Shown one piece after another: positions 17,189-27,326 of a DNA stretch of 64,000 nucleotides. Within the stretch, counting starts at the first letter, position 1. Each line of letters begins with the position of its first letter. The notes below the pieces were generated by a model that was given only the letters and a program-made list of their open reading frames with translations, was not told the DNA's origin and ran no database searches. Source of the stretch: Lachnospiraceae bacterium AC2012 (lineage in GTDB: Bacteria; Bacillota; Clostridia; Lachnospirales; Lachnospiraceae); contig JNIN01000001.1 of assembly GCA_000702525.1 (NCBI GenBank), positions 558,001 through 622,000 of the forward strand, in the 5' to 3' direction. The translations under genes and the position numbers were made by a program.

Positions 17189-18034
17189 TTATTTTTGTAA
17201 GCTTAAAGCCTCTACACAGTTGTGCATCAGCATAGCAATGGTCATTGGACCTACACCACCAGGAACCGGTGTGATCTTTGAAGCGATAGGTTCTACAGAA
17301 GCAAAATCTACATCTCCGCATAATTTGCCATTTTCGTCGCGATCCATACCAACATCAATGACAACCGCACCCGGTTTTACATATTCTGCATCCACAAATT
17401 TACTTTTTCCAATAGCAACAATTAAAATATCTGCCTGTTTACATAACTCTTTTAAATTCTTTGTATGAGAATGACAAATGGTTACGGTTGCATTTTCACG
17501 AAGCATCAGGATTCCCATTGGCTTTCCTACGATATTACTTCGTCCAATGATTACGACCTGTTTTCCATCCATCTCTACATTGCTACGCTTTAATAATTCT
17601 ACGATACCTGCAGGTGTACAACTAACAAACCCCGGTCTTCCAATGGAGAGATTACCTACACTGACAGGATGGAACCCATCAACATCTTTTTTCGGATCAA
17701 TCGCCTCGATGACTTTGTTTTCATCAATGTGCTTTGGTAGCGGTAACTGTACTAAAATTCCATTTACTTCGTCGTTTTGATTTAAAGAAGCAATCAGTTT
17801 TAACAATTCTTCCTCTGTTGTATCGCCTGGAAGCTCGTAGGACAGGGATTCAATCCCTGTATATTCACAAGCTTTCTTTTTATTTCGAACATATACTGCA
17901 GATGCAGAATCATCACCAACTAATACAACAGCAAGACAAACCTTTTGTCCATCTTCCTTAAGTTTTGCAACGCGATCCTTTACTTCTTCTTTAATATCTT
18001 TCGAAATCTGTTTTCCATCAATCAATACTGCCAA
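17189..18034 (-). CDS. folD: Bifunctional methylenetetrahydrofolate dehydrogenase/cyclohydrolase FolD
   Basis: FolD interconverts 5,10-methylene-, 5,10-methenyl- and 10-formyl-tetrahydrofolate. The 281-residue protein has [14 protein letters not shown] with the catalytic Lys, [14 protein letters not shown], the nucleotide-binding [11 protein letters not shown] and the C-terminal signature [14 protein letters not shown]. The initiation codon is TTG at 18034, with GGAGG eight bases upstream and no ATG nearby that would keep the conserved N-terminus. It lies 18 bases after the formate-tetrahydrofolate ligase gene. Together the two carry formate to methylene-THF in one-carbon metabolism. Confidence 0.97.
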   Translation of the reverse strand: MAVLIDGKQISKDIKEEVKDRVAKLKEDGQKVCLAVVLVGDDSASAVYVRNKKKACEYTGIESLSYELPGDTTEEELLKLIASLNQNDEVNGILVQLPLPKHIDENKVIEAIDPKKDVDGFHPVSVGNLSIGRPGFVSCTPAGIVELLKRSNVEMDGKQVVIIGRSNIVGKPMGILMLRENATVTICHSHTKNLKELCKQADILIVAIGKSKFVDAEYVKPGAVVIDVGMDRDENGKLCGDVDFASVEPIASKITPVPGGVGPMTIAMLMHNCVEALSLQK

Positions 18035-18052
18035 TTTCTATTCCTCCAAGTA

Positions 18053-19720
18053 TTAGAATAATCCAGTAATTACACCATCATCTGTTAAATCAATACCATA
18101 TGCAGCAGGCTTCTTTGGCAGGCCAGGCATGGTCATAATATTACCGGTGATTGCAACTACAAACTCTGCACCCGCAGATGGATAAATCTCTCGCACATTT
18201 AATGTAAATCCTTCCGGACGTCCTAATTTTTTAGGATCATCAGAAAGGGAATACTGTGTCTTCGCCATACAAACAGGAAGATCGTTCATTCCAAGTTCTG
18301 CTAAATGCTTTAATTCTCTTTCCGCTGCCTTAGAATAAGATACTTCCTTGGCACCATAGATTTCTGTTGCAATCTTTTCTATTTTTTCTTTTAAAGTCAG
18401 GCTATCTTCATAAAGAGGCTTAAACTCAGATTTTTTATGTTCTATGGTATCTAAAACTTTCTGAGCAAGCTCTACACCGCCCTGTCCACCATGTTCCCAT
18501 ACACGGGAAAGGGCAAATTCACAATTTCTTTCCTTACAGAAGTTTTCAATATAGGCAATTTCTTCTTCCGTATCACTTACAAAAGCATTCAAAGTAACGA
18601 CAACCGGAACACCAAATTTCTGGATATTCTCAATATGCTTTTCCAGGTTTACAATACCGGATTTTAATGCATCCATATTCTTTTCTGTAAGCTGATCCTT
18701 TGGTACACCGCCGTTATATTTCAAAGAACGTACGGTTGCTACAAGAACCACCGCATCTGGAGCGATACCAGCTTTACGGCATTTAATATCCATAAACTTT
18801 TCAGCACCTAAATCGGCACCAAATCCAGCTTCTGTAACAACATAATCCGCCAGCTTTAAGGCAGACTTTGTAGCTAATACACTGTTACAACCATGCGCGA
18901 TATTTGCAAATGGTCCACCATGTACAATGGCTGGTGTATGCTCTAATGTTTGAATCATATTCGGTTTCATCGCGTCTTTTAAGAGCGCAGCCATAGAACC
19001 AACGGCCTGTAAATCCTTGGCAGTAACAGGCTCGCCGTCATAATTATATGCGACGATGATCTGGCCAAGTCTTCTCTTTAAATCATGCAAATCTGTTGCA
19101 AGGCAAAGAATTGCCATGATTTCAGAAGCAACAGAAATAATGAAATGATCTTCGCGAACGAATCCATCCGCTTTTGATCCAAGTCCCACAACGATATTTC
19201 GAAGTGCTCGATCATTCATATCCATACATCTTTTCCAAACAATCTGTCTACTATCAATACCTAAGGCATTTCCCTGCTGAATATGATTATCCAAAAGTGC
19301 AGCAAGTAAATTGTTAGCAGATGTAATTGCATGAAAATCCCCAGTAAAATGCAGGTTTAAATCTTCCATTGGAACAACCTGCGCATGTCCGCCGCCTGCG
19401 GCTCCGCCCTTGATACCAAAACAAGGTCCAAGGGATGGCTCTCGTAACGCTAAACAAGCCTTTTTGTTTAAAACATTTAAAGCTTGGGCGAGACCAATAC
19501 TAATCGTAGTTTTTCCCTCTCCTGCAGGAGTTGGGTTAATGGCAGTAACCAGAATCAGTTTTCCATCTTCTCGATCCTGTAACTTTTCCAGAAGTTCGTC
19601 CGACAATTTTGCCTTATATTTACCATATAATTCTAAATCATCTTCACCTAAGTCCAGAAGCTTAGCAACTTCTGTGATTTTCTCCATTTTACAATTCTGT
19701 GCGATTTCAATATCAGTCAT
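18053..19720 (-). CDS. fhs: Formate-tetrahydrofolate ligase
   Basis: ATP-dependent ligation of formate to tetrahydrofolate, giving 10-formyl-THF. The protein of about 555 residues has the P-loop-like [15 protein letters not shown] near residue 65, [19 protein letters not shown] following it and the long conserved [15 protein letters not shown] block. The length matches the family. The ATG at 19720 is preferred to an in-frame TTG two codons earlier; AGGAGG lies 10 bases upstream. It is placed between ftsK (14 bases upstream) and folD. In Clostridia this enzyme serves purine and methionine synthesis and, in some species, the Wood-Ljungdahl pathway, for which there is no further evidence here. 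Confidence 0.98.
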   Translation of the reverse strand: MTDIEIAQNCKMEKITEVAKLLDLGEDDLELYGKYKAKLSDELLEKLQDREDGKLILVTAINPTPAGEGKTTISIGLAQALNVLNKKACLALREPSLGPCFGIKGGAAGGGHAQVVPMEDLNLHFTGDFHAITSANNLLAALLDNHIQQGNALGIDSRQIVWKRCMDMNDRALRNIVVGLGSKADGFVREDHFIISVASEIMAILCLATDLHDLKRRLGQIIVAYNYDGEPVTAKDLQAVGSMAALLKDAMKPNMIQTLEHTPAIVHGGPFANIAHGCNSVLATKSALKLADYVVTEAGFGADLGAEKFMDIKCRKAGIAPDAVVLVATVRSLKYNGGVPKDQLTEKNMDALKSGIVNLEKHIENIQKFGVPVVVTLNAFVSDTEEEIAYIENFCKERNCEFALSRVWEHGGQGGVELAQKVLDTIEHKKSEFKPLYEDSLTLKEKIEKIATEIYGAKEVSYSKAAERELKHLAELGMNDLPVCMAKTQYSLSDDPKKLGRPEGFTLNVREIYPSAGAEFVVAITGNIMTMPGLPKKPAAYGIDLTDDGVITGLF

Positions 19721-19734
19721 CGTCAAAAAACCTC

Positions 19735-22377
19735 CTAAGATAATAATTGATCAAAATCTTCGGCTGCCATTAGAACCCGCCTTGGCTTGGTACCTTCTTC
19801 CGGTCCAACAACACCACTTTCTTCTAATTGGTCCATAATTCTAGCAGCTCTATTAAAGCCTATCTTAAAGTTACGTTGTAACATTCCGATAGAACCTTTC
19901 TGTTTTTCAATGATAAGTCGACCAGCCTGTTCGAAATACTGATCGCGCTCATCACCGTCATCTGAAGTACCGATTCCCCCAGAAGACTGCGTTTCAACGG
20001 AAACAATATTATTTTGAATTTCCTCATCATATGAGTACTCATTATTATCTTTTAAGAAGTTAACAACATGTGCAACTTCTTCATCGGAAACAAAAGCTCC
20101 CTGTACACGTAACGGTTTCGTATATCCCTGCGGATAATAAAGCATATCTCCTTTACCAAGAAGCTTTTCCGCACCAACCATATCCAGGATGGTTCTGGAA
20201 TCTACTCCAGAGGTAACAGAGAAAGCAATACGGCTAGGCATATTTGCCTTGATCAGACCCGTAATAACATTTACAGAAGGTCTCTGTGTAGCAATAATCA
20301 GGTGAATACCTGCAGCTCTTGCAAGCTGAGCCAGACGACAGATAGCCTCTTCTACTTCTTTAGAAGCAACCATCATCAAATCTGCCAACTCGTCTACAAT
20401 TACAACAATCTGTGGCATCTTCTTAGTGGCAACTTCAATGGTTTCCCCATTTTTCTCCATCGTAATGGTGCCGTTATGAATTCTGGCATTATAGCTCTTC
20501 ATATCTCGAACACCAAGATCTGCAAATTTCTGATAACGATCTGTCATTTCTTTTACAGCCCAATGAAGCGCACCAGCAGCTTTCTTCGGATCTGTAACAA
20601 CAGGAATTAAAAGATGTGGAATCCCATTATATACAGATAATTCCACGACCTTAGGATCAATCATAATGAATTTCACATCATCCGGATTCGCATGATAGAG
20701 AATACTCATAATAATCGTATTAATACAAACCGATTTACCAGAACCCGTTGCACCCGCAATCAGAAGGTGCGGCATCTTAGCGATATCGGAAATCACAACA
20801 TTTCCTGCAATGTCCTTACCCGCAGCAAAAGATATATTAGATTTCTTTGCAGAAGTCTGGAATTCTGTTGACTCTACTAATTCTCTAAAACCGACCATCG
20901 TAGCCGTTTTATTTGGAACTTCAATACCAACCGCTGCTTTTCCTGGGATAGGAGCTTCAATTCGAATATCTGCTGCAGCGAGATTTAATTTAATATCGTC
21001 CTGAAGATTTACAATCTTAGATACTTTCACACCCATTTCCGGCTGTAATTCATATCTCGTAACGGCAGGTCCACAACTTACATCTGTGACTGTGACATTG
21101 ACACCAAAATTTTTCAATGTCTGCTGCAAGGTATGTGCTGTCTCCTGCAACTCCATCTTTGTATTTGCATTTTTAGAATTTGTATTTTTCTTTAATAAAT
21201 CGATCGGAGGGAACACATAATCCTTGTGTTCCGTTTCCTGTCCCTTTACTTCTTCTGCAATCTTATTAGATTCTGCAGCAGCTTCTTCTTTTTGCTGCTT
21301 TTTCGACACTTTCTCTACTTCTGCTTGTGCTGGAATTGCTTCCTTTGCCGGAGTCTCAATTCTAGAAGGCATTGCATTCTTTACCGGGGTTTCTACCTTA
21401 ACCGGGATTTCTGCCTTTCTTGGAAGTTCTGCCTTTACCGGAGCTTTCTGTGGAGTTGTATCAAAATCACCATGGAACGTAATTTCATTTACAGCATCCG
21501 TTTCCGCTTTCGCAGATGTCGGATGAATGACAGATTCTGATGGCTGATCAGAAGATAATTTCACACGATTCACATTGGAAACATCCATGGATTCTGCCAT
21601 TTTTATTTCGTTCATATTGTCTGAACTTGTCTCATTAATATCCGTAACCGTACCATCGAAAGTACCCTGGATAAATTTTTCTTTTCTCTTTCTTTCCCGC
21701 TCTTCAATCATTTCCTGACGGCGAATCTGTCTGCGACGTTCTCGTTCCTGACGACGATAGTCCGCTTCACGATTATGATCTTCCTGTGCTTCCTTTAAAT
21801 AACGGAAAGTAGATTTTTCAAAGATCAAAATGCAAGACAAAATTAAGATAATTGCCGTAATCACATAGGCGCCAACAAGGCCAAAGAAATGCATCAGCAA
21901 GCTGCCAATAAAACCTCCGATAAATCCGCCACCGGTTTTATGATTTGCGCTATAAAGATAGGACATCACACCACTTTTTATTTCAGATTCATGTGTCAAT
22001 AAATCCGAAAAAACGCACAAAAAGACAAGGAGAACCATCGTTGCAATAAATTTCACCTTTGCAATCTGATTTTCCCTGTTGGAAATCAAAAATACTGTGC
22101 CTAGAAGCAAAAATACAGGAAAGATATAAGCAAGGATTCCCATAAGACCAAAAAGAAAGAAGCTGACGCCCTCTCCAACAACTCCTCCAAGGCCAAAATT
22201 ACTGATGAATAAAAGAATGGATACTGCCAATGCAGACCAAATCATAATTTCCATCTTCATTTCGAATTGATCCTTGTTCTCACGTTTTACCGTCTGTACT
22301 TTCGTATTTCTCTTATATGTTCTTTTAGAATTCTGATTGTTTTTCTTTTTAGGGCTATTTTTTCTATTACCAGCCAC
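19735..22377 (-). CDS. ftsK: FtsK/SpoIIIE family DNA translocase
   Basis: Membrane-anchored DNA pump that moves chromosomes through the closing septum. The 880-residue protein has a basic N-terminus, about four membrane helices (roughly 45-190), a charged and low-complexity linker (about 200-400), and then the alpha/beta motor. Walker A is [10 protein letters not shown] at 541-550, and [20 protein letters not shown] and [13 protein letters not shown] follow. The C-terminal winged-helix gamma domain ([20 protein letters not shown]) reads KOPS/SRS-type sequences. The start is GTG at 22377 with GAGGT just upstream. A promoter and the glgA terminator lie immediately upstream. The linker holds imperfect Pro/Glu/Thr/Lys repeats. 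Confidence 0.95.
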   Translation of the reverse strand: MAGNRKNSPKKKNNQNSKRTYKRNTKVQTVKRENKDQFEMKMEIMIWSALAVSILLFISNFGLGGVVGEGVSFFLFGLMGILAYIFPVFLLLGTVFLISNRENQIAKVKFIATMVLLVFLCVFSDLLTHESEIKSGVMSYLYSANHKTGGGFIGGFIGSLLMHFFGLVGAYVITAIILILSCILIFEKSTFRYLKEAQEDHNREADYRRQERERRRQIRRQEMIEERERKRKEKFIQGTFDGTVTDINETSSDNMNEIKMAESMDVSNVNRVKLSSDQPSESVIHPTSAKAETDAVNEITFHGDFDTTPQKAPVKAELPRKAEIPVKVETPVKNAMPSRIETPAKEAIPAQAEVEKVSKKQQKEEAAAESNKIAEEVKGQETEHKDYVFPPIDLLKKNTNSKNANTKMELQETAHTLQQTLKNFGVNVTVTDVSCGPAVTRYELQPEMGVKVSKIVNLQDDIKLNLAAADIRIEAPIPGKAAVGIEVPNKTATMVGFRELVESTEFQTSAKKSNISFAAGKDIAGNVVISDIAKMPHLLIAGATGSGKSVCINTIIMSILYHANPDDVKFIMIDPKVVELSVYNGIPHLLIPVVTDPKKAAGALHWAVKEMTDRYQKFADLGVRDMKSYNARIHNGTITMEKNGETIEVATKKMPQIVVIVDELADLMMVASKEVEEAICRLAQLARAAGIHLIIATQRPSVNVITGLIKANMPSRIAFSVTSGVDSRTILDMVGAEKLLGKGDMLYYPQGYTKPLRVQGAFVSDEEVAHVVNFLKDNNEYSYDEEIQNNIVSVETQSSGGIGTSDDGDERDQYFEQAGRLIIEKQKGSIGMLQRNFKIGFNRAARIMDQLEESGVVGPEEGTKPRRVLMAAEDFDQLLS

Positions 22378-22426
22378 TGTCTACCTCATTCTAAATTAAT
22401 ATTTAGTAACTCATACCAACTAGCTA

Positions 22427-22455
22427 ATTTTAACATAATTCACCCATTCTGTCTT
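22427..22455 (-). promoter_or_regulatory. Probable sigma-A promoter for ftsK
   Basis: On the minus strand AAGACA (22450-22455) and TAAAAT (22427-22432) are 17 bases apart, and the -10 is preceded by TG at the extended position (TGTTAAAAT). It lies between the glgA terminator and the GTG of ftsK. Confidence 0.6.
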
Positions 22456-22468
22456 GTGGAAAATGATG

Positions 22469-22500
22469 AAAAAAAGCGCTTCGTAAATATACGAAGCGCT
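22469..22500 (-). terminator. Intrinsic terminator after glgA
   Basis: A perfect 10-base-pair stem, AGCGCTTCGT with a 6-base loop, followed on the minus strand by a run of T residues (22469-22475). It lies 5 bases past the glgA stop and separates glgA from ftsK. Confidence 0.93.
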
Positions 22501-22505
22501 CTAAC

Positions 22506-23966
22506 TTACTCAAAGACATTGCCGATTAGATAATTATACAATCCCTCGTAACTGAATTTCGAATGATTCCAAGAATAATCCTTTTGCATAATTCTTTCAG
22601 CAATTTTATTCCATTGTGCTTTTTTTACAAAATAGATGTATTTTGAATAATTAACGGTATTCAATAATTCATCTCCATTGTAATTCATGAAGGAGAAACC
22701 ATCTCCTGTTTTTTCGTATTCATTATACGGAATAACCGTATCCTTGAGTCCACCCGTCTCTCTTACAATCGGTACCGTTCCATAACGGAAAGAAATCAAC
22801 TGCGTAAGACCGCATGGTTCAAATCGAGATGGCATTAGAAATGCATCCGCTGCAGCATATAATTTACGTGCCAGCGCATCACTGTAACAAATATTGGCAG
22901 AGATACGATCCGGATACTTCCATGCATAATGACGGAACATATTCTCATACTTTGATTCACCGGTTCCAATGACAACCAACTGGGTGTGTTCATCCGCAAT
23001 TCCTTCAATACAATAATTGATAAGATCCAAACCCTTCTGATCGGTCAATCTGGAAACCAAACCAATCATATATTTCTTTGGATCAACGGTAAGTCCCAAT
23101 TCCTCCTGCAGACGAGTCTTATTCAGCTTCTTGTTCTTACGGAAGTTTGAAACATCGTAATTTTTGAAAATCTTCTCGTCTTTCGCTGGATCGTAAGAAT
23201 CATAATCGATTCCATTTACAATACCTTGCATGTCATAATGGCGCGCAGATAATAAACCATCCAATCCTTCTCCATAATATGGAGTCTGAATTTCATTCGC
23301 ATAGGAATTACTTACGGTTGTAATATAATCTGCATATACAATACCGCCTTTTAACATGTTGCCAGACTTATTAAATTCCAATTTGTCCGGCGTAAATAAT
23401 TCTTGTGGAAGTCCGGAAAGACCTTTTAAGGTTTTTACATCCCACACACCCTGGAACTTAAGATTATGAATCGTCATCAAAGTCTTAATATCAGAGAAGA
23501 ATGGATTTCCAGCAAATTCTGTTTTTAAATACACTGGAATCAATCCGGTTTGCCAGTCATGACAATGAATCAATTGTGGTTGAAAACCAATAACTGGTAG
23601 CATAGATAGAACTGCTTTATCGAAGAAAGTGAAGCGTTCCATATCCCATCTTGTCTCACCATACGGATAAAAGCATTCATAATAATCCAGATTATCAATA
23701 AAGTAATATGTAATGCCCTGGTATTCATATTTCATGACACCAACATAGCGATCGCCGATCAGCGGACCGCAATGCATATTAAAATGTGTTACATATTCAA
23801 ACTTATCTCTGAATTCTGGAGGGATACAAGTATAATCCGGAATGACAACACGAATATCCCAAAATGCTCTATCAAATTCCTTTGGTAAAGCTCCAACTAC
23901 ATCAGCCAACCCGCCTGTTTTGACAAATGGCACGCACTCACTTGCTGCAAATAAAATCCTATTCAT
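22506..23966 (-). CDS. glgA: Glycogen synthase (ADP-glucose type) GlgA
   Basis: GT5-family glucosyltransferase that extends alpha-1,4-glucan from ADP-glucose. The 486-residue protein starts with MNRILFAASECVPFVKTGGLADV, here in the form PFVKTGGLADVVGALPKE, where KTGGL binds the nucleotide sugar. IHCHDWQTGLIPVYLK and the C-terminal PSRFEPCGLTQLI carry the remaining active-site signatures, the latter with the catalytic Glu. GGGGG precedes the ATG. No other glycogen genes are in the window. It lies 34 bases after yebC and ends at a strong terminator. Confidence 0.96.
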   Translation of the reverse strand: MNRILFAASECVPFVKTGGLADVVGALPKEFDRAFWDIRVVIPDYTCIPPEFRDKFEYVTHFNMHCGPLIGDRYVGVMKYEYQGITYYFIDNLDYYECFYPYGETRWDMERFTFFDKAVLSMLPVIGFQPQLIHCHDWQTGLIPVYLKTEFAGNPFFSDIKTLMTIHNLKFQGVWDVKTLKGLSGLPQELFTPDKLEFNKSGNMLKGGIVYADYITTVSNSYANEIQTPYYGEGLDGLLSARHYDMQGIVNGIDYDSYDPAKDEKIFKNYDVSNFRKNKKLNKTRLQEELGLTVDPKKYMIGLVSRLTDQKGLDLINYCIEGIADEHTQLVVIGTGESKYENMFRHYAWKYPDRISANICYSDALARKLYAAADAFLMPSRFEPCGLTQLISFRYGTVPIVRETGGLKDTVIPYNEYEKTGDGFSFMNYNGDELLNTVNYSKYIYFVKKAQWNKIAERIMQKDYSWNHSKFSYEGLYNYLIGNVFE

Positions 23967-24000
23967 AGCTACCCCCTAGCCAATCTCTAAATGTAATAAA

Positions 24001-24729
24001 TTATTCGTCCCAGTTATGATATACTTCCTGAACATCATCATCTTCATCAAGGAAATCTAAGATTCTCTGTAAGTTGTTGATGTCCGTTTCATCTGTAAGT
24101 TCCACATATGTCTGAGGAATCATCTTAACAGCAGCATCTGCCATTGCAATTCCTTCTGCTTCTAATGCTTCACGTACTACAGAGAAATCAGCTGGAGCAG
24201 TTAAAATTTCAAAACTGTCTTCTTCTTCATTGAAGTCTTCTGCACCCGCATCTAAAGCTAACATCATAAGATCATCAGCATCCATTGTTACTTCTTCCTT
24301 ATCGAGAAGAATCTGTCCCTTTTCATCGAACATATAAGATACACAACCCTGTGTACCGATGCTACCGTGACCCTTTGTAAATGCATTACGTACGTTAGCA
24401 GCTGTACGGTTCTTATTATCTGTTAAAGCTTCTACGATAATTGCTGTACCACTTGGGCCATATCCTTCGTATGTTACAGATTCATAATTTACTGTATCTG
24501 CAGCACCAGCAGCCTTCTTGATACCTCTTTCAATTGTATCATTTGGCATGTTATTAGCCTTAGCCTTTGCGATTACATCACGAAGCTTACTGTTATTATC
24601 TGGGTTTGCACCACCCTCTTTAACAGCAATAGCAATTTCCTTACCGATGATAGTAAAGATTTTACCCTTTGCTGCGTCATTCTTTTCTTTCTTATGCTTA
24701 ATATTGGCAAATTTTGAATGTCCTGACAT
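24001..24729 (-). CDS. YebC/PmpR family translation/transcription regulator
   Basis: A 242-residue member of the TACO1/YebC family. It starts with [16 protein letters not shown], the family signature (GHSKWANIKH in most members, Phe for Trp here). [16 protein letters not shown] near residue 70 and [19 protein letters not shown] near residue 100 are also diagnostic. Relatives have been reported both as DNA-binding regulators and, more recently, as factors helping ribosomes through proline-rich stretches. Which applies here cannot be read from sequence. It lies between the CNNM-type gene (53 bases upstream) and glgA. Confidence 0.94.
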   Translation of the reverse strand: MSGHSKFANIKHKKEKNDAAKGKIFTIIGKEIAIAVKEGGANPDNNSKLRDVIAKAKANNMPNDTIERGIKKAAGAADTVNYESVTYEGYGPSGTAIIVEALTDNKNRTAANVRNAFTKGHGSIGTQGCVSYMFDEKGQILLDKEEVTMDADDLMMLALDAGAEDFNEEEDSFEILTAPADFSVVREALEAEGIAMADAAVKMIPQTYVELTDETDINNLQRILDFLDEDDDVQEVYHNWDE

Positions 24730-24782
24730 TATAAATCCTCTTTTCTACTTTTCTTTCTTAAAAAAGTTTATCATTTTTAAAA

Positions 24783-26093
24783 CTATGTTTCAACAGAACT
24801 ACGATCCGGACTGACTTCTATCTCTCGAATCACATTCTGATTAACATCACAAATATGGAAACAATATCCCTGGTATAAAACATCAAATACTTCATGTTCC
24901 TCAGGGATCCGATGGATTTGATTAATAATAAATCCATTGAGTGTCTCTACGCCATGATCTGGAAAGGTAATCTCTAACAACTCTTCTACTTCACTAAGTT
25001 CCGTAGAACCGCTCATAAGAAAGGTGTTGGATGAGACTTCTTCCACGGATTCTTCCGCTTCATCATGTTCATCTTCGATATTTCCTACAATTTCTTCTAA
25101 GATATCTTCCATAGCAACCAGACCAGAGGTCTGACCATATTCATCAACGATAATCACCATATGGGACTTCTCCAACTGCATCGTTGTGAAAAGTGTATTG
25201 ATACCATGCGTCTCCGGTACGAATTCGATTGGGCGAAGCAAACCATCCAAATCGCGGATTTTCTTTCGCATCAAATCGGATCGATTTGAAATCTCCAGTA
25301 ATTCTTTGATATGGACCAAACCTATAATATGATCTAAATCATTTAAATAAACGGGATAACGCGAGAAATGATTCTCTACCACAAAATCAATGGCAGTTCG
25401 AAGATCCATCTCTCCATCCATGCCGACGATATCCGGTCTGTGAACCATAATATCCTTCGCGATTTTTTCGTCAAAATCCAAAATATTTTGAATCATCTGT
25501 GCTTCACTACCTAAAATCGCACCTTGTTCATGTCCTTCATTAACCATCGAAAGAATCTCTTCTTCAGTGACATCCTGCGCATCAAAGTCATACGTCACAC
25601 CAAAAAATCCTGCAAGACGGCGCGCCAAATGATTCTCTAACGAAAACAAAGGCGTAAATAACGTATCAAGTATATGATAGACATATCCAGAAACAGGTAA
25701 AAATTTTAAAGGACGTTCTATACATACAAAATATGGCAGATATACACCAAACAACAAATACAAAAAGCAACCAAGGACGATGCAAATAATCGTTATCCAT
25801 ACTCCCATCGAAGAATGGTATACCGTTATTCTATCCGCAATCAACCAACTGACAAGCAAGGATAGGATACTTCCTATCAACAAAAATCCTGCACTATCCG
25901 CCAGTACTCTTTCTGATTTATCTCGATAGTTTTCCAAAAGCGCTTTAAAAGGCTCTGATAGTTTCTGATTTGCTTCCAAATCCGAATCCATTACATTATC
26001 ACATGTCGAAACAAATGCAAAAATACACCCCGTAAGAATAAGATTCACGAAATAGATTATGATTGCAATGAAAAATAATATCGACGAATCCAT
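24783..26093 (-). CDS. CNNM/CorC-type membrane protein with CBS pair (hemolysin-family)
   Basis: Membrane protein of about 436 residues. The first 150 residues form the DUF21/CNNM domain with three to four hydrophobic helices. They are followed by EEEILSMVNEGHEQGAI and a CBS pair (IMVHRPDIVGMD and YPVYLNDLDHIIGLVHIKEL in the first, VIIVDEYGQTSGLVAMEDIL in the second). The last 90 residues are the CorC/HlyC domain, with a FLMSGSTELSEVEELL start. Homologues are linked to magnesium or cobalt export; the hemolysin name is historical. The ATG at 26093 is preferred to a GTG two codons earlier overlapping the alr stop. Function as a Mg exporter is inference. Confidence 0.88.
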   Translation of the reverse strand: MDSSILFFIAIIIYFVNLILTGCIFAFVSTCDNVMDSDLEANQKLSEPFKALLENYRDKSERVLADSAGFLLIGSILSLLVSWLIADRITVYHSSMGVWITIICIVLGCFLYLLFGVYLPYFVCIERPLKFLPVSGYVYHILDTLFTPLFSLENHLARRLAGFFGVTYDFDAQDVTEEEILSMVNEGHEQGAILGSEAQMIQNILDFDEKIAKDIMVHRPDIVGMDGEMDLRTAIDFVVENHFSRYPVYLNDLDHIIGLVHIKELLEISNRSDLMRKKIRDLDGLLRPIEFVPETHGINTLFTTMQLEKSHMVIIVDEYGQTSGLVAMEDILEEIVGNIEDEHDEAEESVEEVSSNTFLMSGSTELSEVEELLEITFPDHGVETLNGFIINQIHRIPEEHEVFDVLYQGYCFHICDVNQNVIREIEVSPDRSSVET

Positions 26094-26098
26094 AAACA

Positions 26099-27259
26099 CT
26101 ACCCTATATAATCCTTCTCGGCAACAATTTTGCCATCCTTAAAGTAAACTCTTGGAATACGAATTCCAAGATCGCAAACAAATTCATAATTAAATCTATG
26201 CGATAATTCTCCCAATTTATCCAATGTGATTTTATGATCTCCATCGGAACCAATCAATGTTACTTTATCAAGAACAGATGCTTCCGGAATGCCGGATACA
26301 TCCACCATAAACTGATCCATACAGACTCTGCCAAGAATCGGAGCCTTATGTCCACGAATCAACACATAGCCGCAATTGGAAAGAGATCTTGCATATCCAT
26401 CAGCATATCCAACCGGAATCGTCGCAATACGCATGGTTTCCTCTGCTACAAAGGTACCGCCATAGCTTACGGTTGTTCCTGCTTCTACCGTTTTAATATG
26501 TACCACATGTGAATACAGTGATAACGCAGTTTCCAATGGGAAACTATGATCCATTTCTTCCGATGGCCAAAGTCCATACATGGTTATTCCGGCACGTACC
26601 ATTTCCAGATTTGCATCCGGAAATTCTAATATCGCTGCAGAATTCGCACAATGATGCAATTCAAATGTTACACCGTTATTTTCTAATTCATGAATCATCT
26701 GCATGAATAATTCGTACTGTTCTCTCGTAGCCGTTTTATCCATCTCATCGGCTCTCGCAAAATGTGTAAATACACCTTCCAGCCGAATGGATGCGAGTTC
26801 TGAAATACGTTTGATTTCTTCTACCGAATCACGATTCATCTGAAAGCCGATGCGGCCCATACCAGTATCAATGGCAAGATGAATCGGAGCTACTTTATGT
26901 AGTTTCTCAGCAGCATCCGCATATCTCTTGGCATCCTGATATGTGAAAAATGTAGGTCGGATATCATTTATAATCATATCCTCATAAGTATCTTCAAAAG
27001 TATAACCCAAAATCAAAATTGGTTTTTTAATATCTGCTGCTCTTAAATCCATTGCTTCATCTACCGTTGCTGCAGCATATCCAAAGACATAGGACACATT
27101 TTCAAGCATTTTTGCGATTTCAACGGCTCCATGTCCATATCCATCCGCTTTTAAAACGGCCATCATCTTGGTACCCGGTTTCAGGTTCTCATGCATGGCT
27201 TCCATATTGTTCTTGATTGCATCAAGATCCACCTCTGCCCATACACGGTTTTTATCCAT
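26099..27259 (-). CDS. alr: Alanine racemase
   Basis: PLP enzyme that makes D-alanine for peptidoglycan. The 386-residue protein has AVLKADGYGHGA near residue 35, with the lysine that binds PLP, AIDTGMGRIGF near 135-145 and the second catalytic base region TVSYGGTF, with its Tyr, near 265. The C-terminal beta domain carries GRVCMDQFMVDVS. GGAGG precedes the ATG. A probable promoter lies in the 3' end of nnr just upstream, and the CNNM-type gene starts at its stop codon. Confidence 0.97.
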   Translation of the reverse strand: MDKNRVWAEVDLDAIKNNMEAMHENLKPGTKMMAVLKADGYGHGAVEIAKMLENVSYVFGYAAATVDEAMDLRAADIKKPILILGYTFEDTYEDMIINDIRPTFFTYQDAKRYADAAEKLHKVAPIHLAIDTGMGRIGFQMNRDSVEEIKRISELASIRLEGVFTHFARADEMDKTATREQYELFMQMIHELENNGVTFELHHCANSAAILEFPDANLEMVRAGITMYGLWPSEEMDHSFPLETALSLYSHVVHIKTVEAGTTVSYGGTFVAEETMRIATIPVGYADGYARSLSNCGYVLIRGHKAPILGRVCMDQFMVDVSGIPEASVLDKVTLIGSDGDHKITLDKLGELSHRFNYEFVCDLGIRIPRVYFKDGKIVAEKDYIG

Positions 27260-27297
27260 AATTAAAATTTCCTCCTAAAAACACACATTGAAACTTT

Positions 27298-27326
27298 ATT
27301 ATAGCAATTTTACGATTGTATTTCAC
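27298..27326 (-). promoter_or_regulatory. Probable promoter for alr
   Basis: An extended -10, TGCTATAAT (hexamer 27298-27303), with GTGAAA (27321-27326) 17 bases upstream on the minus strand. It sits just downstream of the nnr stop and reaches into nnr, giving alr expression independent of nnr. Confidence 0.6.

Noticed and set aside
19410-19838. Plus-strand open frame of 142 codons across fhs and the end of ftsK
   Set aside because: It spans two well-supported minus-strand genes and their junction and has no ribosome site or family resemblance.
24730-24782. Weak hairpin (AGTTT with AAACT and T-run) after the CNNM-type gene
   Set aside because: Stem of 5 A/T-rich pairs is too weak to call a terminator.
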